Shown here piece by piece: positions 44,112 through 52,365 of a DNA stretch of 64,000 nt. Each line of letters starts with the position of its first letter. The stretch's first letter is position 1. The position numbers were made by a program, and so were the translations under genes. The notes beneath the pieces are model-generated. The model did not search any database, was not told the origin of the DNA, and was given only the letters and a program-made list of their open reading frames with translations. The DNA is from Thecaphora thlaspeos (lineage: Eukaryota > Basidiomycota > Ustilaginomycetes > Urocystidales > Glomosporiaceae), in NCBI GenBank assembly GCA_900291925.1, contig UWYS01000015.1:248001-312000 (forward strand), written 5' to 3'.

Positions 44112-46697
44112 ATGTCCTCGCCACTCGCATCTAGCTCCCGCCACATCAACCTAGCCTCGCCAACTAACTCCAATCGCAGCCACCTTCAGCGACAGCAGCA
44201 CTCCCTCCGCCTCCTCCTCGCCGCCGACTCCGATTCCGAAGATGACTGCCAGAACTACAACCCGCTCTTTCTTGGCATCCAAAACGACGACGACGACGAC
44301 CCTGGCAGCGACGTCGAATCCGACACACGAGTCATGCACCGCGCAAAGCGTGCAAGGCAGACGCCGTGCTCTTCCACCCTGCGCTCTGCTCGGAGCGCAC
44401 AGTCTCGCCTCTTCCAGAGCCCGACAAAGAGGCTGCTACCGCTGAGCAGCAACACCTCGACCCCCTCAACGCCAACGAAAAGCGCCCGTCGCCGCATCAC
44501 CATCAAGGGCAATGTCACACCATCCAGGGCCTTTTCCATCTTCAAAAAGGCAAAGGCCAACAGAGCAACCAAAGAGTCAAAATCACACCACCAGCACCAC
44601 CACTACCACCAGCACCAGCTGCACGGCGACGAGACAAGCAGCGTCCCGCCCTTGACGCCTCCCCCCTCCTCACCCGCCTTCCCGTCGTCCTCCTTCGCTT
44701 CGACCGCCTCTCCCTCGACATCAGTCGCGTCCCTGCGCCACTCGCAGTCGAACACGCCGCGCCGCTCGACCAAGCTCGCCGCCGGCATCAATGGCTTCTT
44801 CTCGCCAAACGGCATCGAGGACCTCCCGCCCGCGACGCTACTCGCATCGACTGCGGCAGCTCCCACGCCGTTAGCGGTGCGACACCTGCTCGCGTCCGGC
44901 CACCCTTCCTCCTCGTTCGCGCCCAGCTCGCTCTCGGTCCAGGACGCCATATGGTCGCTCAAGACACGTCGCTCGGTCGGCGGCTGGGGAGCATCGTCCC
45001 ACCATTCGCTCGTCCAACGTCCGCGTCTGAACGCCAACTCGTTCCTCTCCACCTACGTCTCGCCGCCTCCCAGCATCCTCCGCCTTCCCCTGACGCCCGA
45101 TGGCGGGCTAGCGCACCCGCTCTGCTCGAGCTACAGCTATTCGTCCCGCTCCGTCCACCCTAGCGCCCAATGGCTCGCGGTGGGCGACGACCAGGGCCGG
45201 CTTTCGCTGCTCAACACGCTGCCGAGCCAAGACGTCGGCGCAGAGCAGTACAGTGGCACATGCAGCTGGCCCGCCGTCGATGCCGGGCAGCAGGAGTCGA
45301 TCTTTGAGCTGGCGTGGCGCTTCGACGACCGCGTCATCCTCAGTGGCGGAAGCGACTACGTGGTGCGTAGCTGGGACGTCGAGTACCAGGTGCAGCTCGA
45401 TCGATTCGAGGCGCACCGCGGCAGTCCGCGCAGCATCGTCTGGGACCCGACGACGAGCGGTGAAGCGTGCGGCAACGTCTTCACCACCGCCGGCAGGGAC
45501 GGTGCCATCCACATCTGGGATGCGCGCGTAGGAAGCCGAAGGGCGGCAGGCACGGATGGCAATATGCGCATTGATGGGATGGACGCTGACGACGAGGACG
45601 GCAAGCGAGACGCATCACCTTCCTTGGTGGGCGCCAAGGCACCTGTCCTCTCGATCTGGTCGGCTCACACCACCGCTACACCCCGGGGCAAAAGCGGCCG
45701 CGCCTCTCTCCACGCCACACCTCCGGCGTCGGCATCCTCGCGCTCGAAAAAGACTCTCCCAACGAAGGGTGTCACCTCGCTGTGCTACCTTCCGGACGGA
45801 CAAGGCCACCGCCTCGTCTCAGCCGGCTGCGAAAATGGCGTGCTCAAGTGCTGGGACCTGCGGAGCTTCACCTCGCACGAGTACGGCAAGGTCGAGGCCA
45901 AGGCGCGCGCCAAGATGGCCGACCAGATCGGACCGTGTAGCTCCAGTCCGGACCTTACGCTGCTCTCGTCGACCAATCGACGAAGCCATGGCATCTCGCA
46001 CCTGCTCGCCTCTTCGACGCACATCTTCGCCTCGTCCACCGACGGGAGGATCTACAACGTCCCTACATCTTCGTTCGTCTCTGCGCCCTCACCGCCTCTT
46101 GCCTCAGCCTCGCGACGCAAGACGACCCGTCCGACACCGACGTTTGGACAGGCCGACATGTGCGACCCCACGCCATCCTCTCTATTCGGACTCGTCACAC
46201 CTTCGCAAGGTGGCGAAGGGGGGTTGTACGATGTCTCGCAACGGCAAAACACGTTGTACGCCAAAATGGCACTGTACAACGACCGGTTGCTCGCCGTTGG
46301 ATGCAATACGGGCGAGGTCAGTGTATGGGATATTTCCAACCCCACGTCCGACCCTCGCTCATCTTGCATCGAAGACGATGACGAAGAGACGATCGATGAG
46401 GATGAGCTAGAAGTAGCGAGGGATATGGGATACGGTATAGCGCAACGATCGGCCGGCTCGAAGGGAAGGACAGAAGCAGTTGTGTTGAGAGGTGGACATG
46501 GACTGAATGCAGAGATCAATAGTTTGAGTTGGTGTAACGGTCCCATGGGACCGACGGTCACTAGCGTTGGAGATGATGCGGTTGTTAGGACCTGGTGGTC
46601 TGATAGGGAGGCGAGGGAGGCGGTAGATGAAGAACAGAGGGAACGGTGTGAGAGGAGAGAGAGAGAAAGACAGAAGCAACAAGACGAATGGTGGTGA
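44112..46697 (+). CDS. Cdt2/DTL-like WD40 substrate receptor
   Basis: A single exon of 861 codons begins at ATG 44112. The first ~270 residues are disordered and Ser/Thr-rich, with an acidic NDDDDDPGSDVESD stretch and basic patches. The WD40 propeller covers roughly 300-860. Individual blades are readable: SVHPSAQWLAVGDDQGRLSL, IFELAWRFDDRVILSGGSDY with VVRSWDVE, NVFTTAGRDGAIHIWDAR, GVTSLCYLPDGQGHRLVSAG with NGVLKCWDLR, and late blades with NDRLLAVGCNTGEVSVWDIS and VTSVGDDAVVRTWW. The pairing of a GRDG..WDAR blade with a SAGCENGVLKCWDLR blade is typical of Cdt2, which brings Cdt1, Spd1-type inhibitors and other PCNA-bound targets to the CRL4 ubiquitin ligase in S phase. Another DCAF is possible. 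Inserts between blades are long. The C-terminus ends in Arg/Glu-rich sequence. An earlier in-frame ATG at 44049 lies in the CT-rich leader. Confidence 0.75.
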   Translation: MSSPLASSSRHINLASPTNSNRSHLQRQQHSLRLLLAADSDSEDDCQNYNPLFLGIQNDDDDDPGSDVESDTRVMHRAKRARQTPCSSTLRSARSAQSRLFQSPTKRLLPLSSNTSTPSTPTKSARRRITIKGNVTPSRAFSIFKKAKANRATKESKSHHQHHHYHQHQLHGDETSSVPPLTPPPSSPAFPSSSFASTASPSTSVASLRHSQSNTPRRSTKLAAGINGFFSPNGIEDLPPATLLASTAAAPTPLAVRHLLASGHPSSSFAPSSLSVQDAIWSLKTRRSVGGWGASSHHSLVQRPRLNANSFLSTYVSPPPSILRLPLTPDGGLAHPLCSSYSYSSRSVHPSAQWLAVGDDQGRLSLLNTLPSQDVGAEQYSGTCSWPAVDAGQQESIFELAWRFDDRVILSGGSDYVVRSWDVEYQVQLDRFEAHRGSPRSIVWDPTTSGEACGNVFTTAGRDGAIHIWDARVGSRRAAGTDGNMRIDGMDADDEDGKRDASPSLVGAKAPVLSIWSAHTTATPRGKSGRASLHATPPASASSRSKKTLPTKGVTSLCYLPDGQGHRLVSAGCENGVLKCWDLRSFTSHEYGKVEAKARAKMADQIGPCSSSPDLTLLSSTNRRSHGISHLLASSTHIFASSTDGRIYNVPTSSFVSAPSPPLASASRRKTTRPTPTFGQADMCDPTPSSLFGLVTPSQGGEGGLYDVSQRQNTLYAKMALYNDRLLAVGCNTGEVSVWDISNPTSDPRSSCIEDDDEETIDEDELEVARDMGYGIAQRSAGSKGRTEAVVLRGGHGLNAEINSLSWCNGPMGPTVTSVGDDAVVRTWWSDREAREAVDEEQRERCERRERERQKQQDEWW

Positions 46698-46925
46698 TCA
46701 CCTCGCGTCGAATTTTCTGGGAAGACGATGTCATAGCAGAATGAATGAGAATATTAGGGATCGTCTTCCGTTCGATATCGGAAGCGAGTCTGTGCGACGA
46801 CGACGAAACGAGAAGGAGCAGAGCACGACAGGGCTGGACTCGAGTGGTATAGAAGATTGGTAGTGTCCTTGTGATTCGTCGAAGGATAGAGAACGAAGAG
46901 AGAGGGAGAGGAAGGCAGGACATAG

Positions 46926-47921
46926 TTAGGCCTCTGCCAAGATAGCCTCGTTGAGTTCCACTAGCGGAGCGAGTTCTCTGGGCTCTACGAGTTGGAACTC
47001 GGTGATGAAGAGCAAAAAGTGACGGTACGATGTATTGAGATGTGCTGTGATCGAATCAGGTCGTCAAACGGCAAGATCAGTCAACAAGTCCGTCTACGCT
47101 CTGAATCACCCTTGTTTGATGTATGAATCAGTATCCATGAACTCACCTTCGATGCTGAGCGCACAGACTTGACTGAAATGATGGTTGTAGATGTGCGCAT
47201 AGACACGGAAGAGTCTCCTCAGTATGCTCTTGACAGTCGCCTGGAAGTTTCGAGGGAATGGTACACCGACTTTGCTAGGGAAGATGGATTCGTCGTCGAG
47301 CTGAAGTTGGATCCAGTTCATAAGACAGTCGACATATTCCGGTGCTGACATCTTGGTGGGTCGCTTGTAAAGTGGTGAGGTGGCATCTTGCCAGTGGTAT
47401 TCGAAGCGGGGACCGGCGCACATCACGGGACACTGGGCGGCGCAGAAGAGGGAGAGAGAGAGAGAGACGAGGAAGAGACGAGGGTGAGACGAGGGTGCAA
47501 GTATGTGAGAGAGAAAGGAAAGATGGCAAGGAGTGAGAAGCAAGAGGACATACCTCGGAAGGCGTGCAGAACTCGGTGATCGTCCCATACAGCATGTTGA
47601 CATGGTTGAAAAAGTCGACCGCTATCGAGTCGAGTGAGCGGTAGAGTAGAGCACGGGGGGGAGTGTGCTCAGCGTTGATGCTCCCTGTACAGATCATAGA
47701 ACAGCCACGCCGACGGTGAGCAAGGAGGGGATCAACTCACTGTTGACGGCCAACCACTCGTCCAGATCCTCTCCCTCGGGGAGAACGACGGCGAGACGGA
47801 GGTTGCCACTTCCCAGCGTGGCTTCAGCATATCGTTTGAGCTGGTACTGCTTCGTGCCTTCGGGGATGTTGCGTTTCGGCTTGAAGGTGCGCGTCTTGGA
47901 GAGGCCGAAGAAGGAGGACAT
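46926..47921 (-). CDS. MOB1: MOB1 kinase activator
   Basis: Four exons, 47921-47741, 47621-47554, 47432-47147 and 47044-46926, join in phases 1, 0 and 1 to 217 residues, matching the usual MOB1 length. Sequence agrees along the whole family: LKRYAEATLGSGNLRLAV, DEWLAVNTVDFFNHVNMLYG, TITEFCTPSECPVMCAG with zinc-ligand Cys79 and Cys84, PRFEYHWQDA, and RRLFRVYAHIYNHHF with the zinc-ligand His pair. The C-terminal helices AHLNTSYRHFLLFITEF and RELAPLVELNEAI are supplied by the last short exon. MOB1 binds and activates NDR/LATS-type kinases of the mitotic exit and septation pathway. Donors are GTGAGT, GTATGT and GTGAGT. The intron between exons 2 and 3 contains a GA microsatellite near 47449-47466. 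The gene is convergent with the Cdt2-like gene (228 bp apart). Confidence 0.97.
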
Positions 47922-48121
47922 GGTGGCGTTGCTCGGCGTGCGGTGGCGGTGTGGGTGATGTCGGCGTGGTGGCTGGTGGCTGGTGGCTGGTTAGAAGTAG
48001 AGAGATAAAGTAGGAGGTTGGTATTGATCTCGCCCGCCCACCTGGCCCTCCTGTTGGCTTCCCCCTTGGGCTTTCCCCCTTGGGCTTCAGGGTCAACCAG
48101 CCCCGCGCATCTCGGATGCAA

Positions 48122-48602
48122 TTAACGTGTTTCCCTGGGAATCCGGCCGAGAAATCTACTCGTCGGCCTTCCTCACCACCACCACCCTTGCCATCGCTGC
48201 TACACCATCTGCACTCTGTCAAGCACACCAGACAAGCACTGCAATCAGTTCAACACTTGCTCCAAATAGTACATGCTCAGCTTTGCTTGCCTGGTCCAGA
48301 ACTGCTGCCAGATGGGTTGGAGAAGAGGAGCCAGGGGTCATACAAGGCAAGAGAGCTTGGTCCAGCAGAAGCAGGATCAACAGCAAGTTGGGGTGGTGCT
48401 GGCAGTGGCTCTGCAGGCTCAGCAGGTGCTAGAGGGGGTGGTTGCGCAACGTCAGCCGCTTTGCCTTTGCCCTTTGCCTTGCTTGATGCTGCCTTCCTTG
48501 CCATCAAAGAAGACGGCAAGGGTGGTGGTGGTGAGGAAGGCCGACGAGTAGATTTCTCGGCCGGATTCCTAGCGAGGCCGGATTCCCAGGGAAACACGTT
48601 AA
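48122..48602. mobile_element. MITE with long inverted repeats and TTAA ends
   Basis: Inverted repeats of about 70-90 bp bound a 481-bp unit. The left arm at 48122-48194 starts TTAACGTGTTTCCCTGGGAA and runs through CCGGCCGAGAAATCTACTCG and the CACCACCACCACCC tract. The right arm at 48510-48602 is its reverse complement. Both ends are TTAA (48122-48125 and 48599-48602), which could be a target duplication of the piggyBac type or part of the repeat. The right arm carries an extra 17 bases (TCGCTAGGAATCCGGCC in the arm's inward direction) that partly duplicate adjoining sequence. There is no transposase domain, so it would be non-autonomous. A short minus-strand open frame lies inside. Confidence 0.8.
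48277..48504 (-). CDS. Short open frame inside the MITE
   Basis: From ATG 48504 to the stop at 48277 there are 75 codons beginning MARKAASSKAKGKGKAADVA and continuing with Pro/Ala/Ser-rich sequence. It starts just inside the right inverted repeat. It could be the leftover N-terminus of the parent element's transposase or simply an open frame by chance. There is no catalytic region. Confidence 0.3.
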   Translation of the reverse strand: MARKAASSKAKGKGKAADVAQPPPLAPAEPAEPLPAPPQLAVDPASAGPSSLALYDPWLLFSNPSGSSSGPGKQS

Positions 48603-48707
48603 TGCAGCCGGAACAACACACAGTCAGCCAGCCTGCCAACCAGCCAGCCTGCCAGCCAGGCCAGGCTTGCAGCGCCCCAGCCCGGGGCCGACGCGACGTG
48701 AGCGCAA

Positions 48708-49090
48708 GTTTACTCGCCCGAGACACGTTTGCCGTACCTTGACGCGCGCTCGGGGCGTGTTTACTCACGCGAAATGCGTCTGACGGGCGCGGGGTGGACG
48801 CGTCTTGCTGGTCCCTTGTTTACTTGGGCGAGACGTGTCTGGCCATGGCAGGGCTCGACGCATCTTGCCGGCCGCATGTTTACTCTCCCGAAACGCATTT
48901 GCTGTACCCCAATGCGCGCTCGGCACGTGCTCACACGCTTTTTAACTCGCGCGAGACACGCCGAGTCGATCCCTGACCCGTATTCACTTGGACGAGACGC
49001 GTCAAAGCTGGGTCGACGCGCCTTTATCGCATGTTTACTCGCGCGAGACGCGTGCATGCCAGCTGGACGCGTCGGACTCGCGCGAGATAA
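48708..49090. repeat. Minisatellite of 40-65 bp units with ACGCGT and CTCGCGCGAG motifs
   Basis: About seven degenerate units begin GTTTACTCGCGCGAGACGCGT or a variant, at roughly 48708, 48758, 48819, 48877, 48942, 48981 and 49032. Exact ACGCGT occurs at 48798-48803, 48997-49002, 49048-49053 and 49067-49072. The perfect palindrome CTCGCGCGAG occurs three times. The array lies 0.8-1.2 kb upstream of the MOB1 start. No gene is present between 47922 and 49393 apart from the MITE. Confidence 0.75.
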
Positions 49091-49393
49091 GTTTGCGCCG
49101 GGCGGGTCGACACACGGCTGAGCCAGCCGAGTCCAGTGCCGCACACACAGCGCCAGCGCTCTCCACCTTGGCTTTTCACCCTCTCGCTCCGTGTATGCAG
49201 CCCACTTCCTCTGCCCTCGACGCCATCAACCACCGCTCATCGTCGTCCTTCTTGCATTGCAACACCATCATTCAACAACAATTCAATTCACTCAATCATC
49301 GCCAACTCTGAGGTAATACATCAGTAAGCCACACCGGCTGCTATCACTCCTCTTCGTCCGATAGTTAGTTGGCAAGACGGACGCCCGCCCCGC

Positions 49394-50596
49394 TTAGGCC
49401 TTCTTGCCGAGCGAGGCGACCTCTTCGCTGGGGTGACCCTGGAAGCCTCGCTTCTCGTAGTCGACAAAGCTGGCCGCCATGTCGTTGAGCGTCTCCTCCA
49501 TCGTGTAGTAGCTGATGCCCAGCACGCGCGCGGCCTTCGAGCCGTTGAGCGTGTTCTGAACCACCTTGGCGCCCGGCTCGCCAACGGGAGTCTTCTTCTT
49601 GTACTCCGGCATCGACTTGGAGGCGTGCATGGCGTTGCACACGCCCTGCCAGCTCAGCGGTCCGCTCGTCGGGGCGAAGCGGTTGTTGCCAGCGTCGGAG
49701 CGCAGCAGGCCCTCAACGTGCGCTGCCGCGACGTCGCGCACGTCCACCAGGGCGCCGCGCGGGCCCAGCAGCTCCGTCTCGGGCATCTCGCCGTGCCAGA
49801 GGCGCTACACCATGCCGGCTGACGTGTTGAGCGAGTCCGCTGACTTGACCTGGTGCAGGATCGGTCCCAGCACGAGCGGAGGGTTCACGGTGACCAGGTT
49901 CCAGGCCAGCTTGTTCGCCTCGACAAACTCCCAGGCGGCGCGCTCCGCCATCGTCTTGGAAGCGCGGTAGGCGTCCGAGCCCTGCTGCTTGTTGCCCAGC
50001 TTCTCGACGTTGGCCGGGCTCGACTCGTTCCAGTCCTTTTCGTCAAATTCGTAGGGGACCGGCTTGGCAGAGTCGAGGATCGAGGTATACGACGACGTCA
50101 CCACGACTCGCTTGACGTCGCTGCCGTGCTCGTGGATCGACTTGAGCACCGAGCGCGTCCCGTTGACAGCGGGCTTGATCAGCTTGCCCTGCGGATCGCC
50201 CTCGATGTTGAAGTGGAACGGTGAGGCGATGTGCAGGACGCTGTCGACGCCCTTGACAGCCTCGTCAAACACGCCCGGCTGCGATGCGCAAAGTAATAAA
50301 AGGCATGGGTGTTGCTCCGGCGGTCAGCGAGCGTCCCATCGAGTCCAAATCATCCCCTCGCCTCGTGCGGAGGGACGCGCGTGTCGTCTCGCCTGCTCGA
50401 GATCCTCTGCAATGACAAAGGAGAACTTGTCGCCGAAGCGCTTGAAAAGGGCCTCGAGGTACTGGCCCTTTTCCTGCGAGCGGACGGTAACGCGGACGCG
50501 GTGGCCGCGGTCGAGCAGCTGCTGAACGCACCAAACGGTGATGAAGCCCGAGGCTCCAGTGACGAGGACGTGCGAGTTGGGACCGATGGCTGGCAT
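49394..50596 (-). pseudogene. NAD(P)-dependent short-chain (GRE2/ketoreductase-type) reductase with an in-frame TAG
   Basis: Exon 1 50596-50393 and exon 2 50278-49394 would give 362 residues. Exon 1 has the Rossmann start SHVLVTGASGFITVWCVQQL and VRVTVRSQEKGQYL. Exon 2 has GVDSVLHIASPFHFN, VVVTSSYTSILD, the catalytic DAYRASKTMAERAAWEF (Tyr-x-x-x-Lys), VTVNPPLVLGP and ALVDVRDVAAAHVEGL. Such extended-SDR enzymes reduce carbonyl compounds with NADPH in the cytosol. Two oddities stand out. An in-frame TAG at 49805-49807 cuts the protein after SLNTSAGMV, although the following residues RLWHGEMPETELLG are fully family-like. The intron donor at 50392-50391 is GC rather than GT (CAG then GCGAGA), with a normal CGCAG acceptor. 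The frame is otherwise intact to TAA, so it is a recent pseudogene, a polymorphic null or a readthrough gene. Confidence 0.83.
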
Positions 50597-52365
50597 GTTG
50601 GGCGGGCGGTCTGTAGTGAGGCTGAAGATGGGTTGAGTGAGATGGAGCAGTCTAGCATCTGTGTTTTGCAAATCTACTGTCGAGGAGAAGAGGGATGTCG
50701 AAGATGGGAGGGATGAGGATGGTGATGGTGGGAAAGAAAGGGAGGCTTCCAAGCAGCCGATGAGACTGGCTTCTCCTTGCTTGCACACTCTCCGCTAGAC
50801 GGAAAGAACGGGACGAAGGCGGGACCTTTGGATGAAGTGCGCCACAGCTTGACTGACTCTAGGGGCATCGTCGCAAATGAGATGATATCACGCACTGACC
50901 AGCATCGAGCGAGGGATTGCGAGGGGGATAATTACAGGGTTCAACCTGAGGCGAGGGGGAGGTGGAGGTTTATGAGGCAAACCAACTTCGACTTGACTAG
51001 CCAATTGTCAGTCAGATGGCCCCATCTAATTCGGCCGGAAGAGGCAGCGATCAATCGAGATGGCCACAGCAGACCACGTCGGTAGTCCGTAGCAGCTGTG
51101 CCTTTCGTCCGGTTCCCATACATCCTGGACCCCCGAACCTAGCTGTTGAACGAGCCATTGGGAGAATCAAGTAGCCTGCTCGCGCTGCCGATGGAATGGT
51201 CACCATTTCATGACGAGTTGCTGCTTACAGTAGAGTGTATATGCGGGAGTTGCACGAAGTGGAGCCGTGTCCGGTAGAGTGTGGAGTGCAGGACCTTCGG
51301 ACCGTTCGACCGTAGTGCCGATCATCGCTTGCTCTGACATTTGCGGGGATGCGGCTGGAGAGGGAAGAAATGGATCAGATAACGTCGGCTTGCCTGCTCG
51401 AAAGGAAAAGCAGGCAGAACGACGACGTTACCGTCGAGCATCGGAGATGCGAAAGAGGCGGGTCGGGCTTAGGTTATTTCACTGCAGACAGGCCCAATGC
51501 GGGCGGATGTCCGATGGCTCTCCTTACGCGGCGCCGTGCCACCAAAATATATTCCTCGGAAGCCTCTCTTTGAAATATTTGATTATGTTGGAAATGGATC
51601 CCCCCGGCAGCGCAAGAGATATGTACAGTCAGAGTCACTGTACTACCGTACTTAGTACAGAAGTAGGTCAGGGCGGCACAGGGTCCTCGCAAACAATTCA
51701 ATGCCGGAGCGACAAGGCCCAAAGATGTTGCATACATTCAGAGTAGTGCCGGCCATTTGGGCTATGCGGTTGGGTGAGCAGATGGCGGCACTACATAATT
51801 TACTACGCTCTGTACGGAGTAGTCGTCCGACCGTCGGAGACCGGCAGGCGTCAAGCAGGCAGGTCAGCCGGCTGCGGCGTCCGCGAGCGCGCCACAGAGC
51901 CGCATCTATCCTTCTCCAAAGCCATCATGCCGTCGGAAACGCTGCGGCGGAGCCTTTCGCCGAATCTGCCTTGCTTGCTCGACCCCCTCCCTAGCCTAGT
52001 CTGTTGGTACCAGTCTTCTACTACTGTAGGGCGCGGAGCATGGCACCACGCACTACGGGCCGCGGCGAGACGTCGCCTCCGTCGGCAGCCATCTCTCAGG
52101 CGTGCTGGTACTGTATAAGAGCCTTGCCCTTGACACCCTTGCCAGCCCTCGTCCCCCCGCTCTCCGGTAACACTGGTCCACGCTTTGTCCGTATCCGCAC
52201 GCCCAGCACCAAGACCTATCACAACCACCCCCGGAGCAGGTCTCCCCGTCAACCACATCCCTCGCCGCCTTCTTACGACCTGCCTCGCCGATTCCGACAA
52301 AGCACGCCCTCGCACACGGCACCGACATAGCACTCGCACCGTCCAAGCCTCGGCCACAACCGAGC
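50597..52365. other. Divergent intergenic region between the reductase and SNG1-like genes
   Basis: No gene is supported in these 1.77 kb. A second group of GTAC-containing words lies at 51620-51665 (TGTACAGTC, ACTGTACTACCGTAC, TTAGTACAG) and 51790-51825, with others near 52020 and 52108. The last 220 bases are CA/CT-rich and probably hold the SNG1-like gene leader. Confidence 0.55.
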
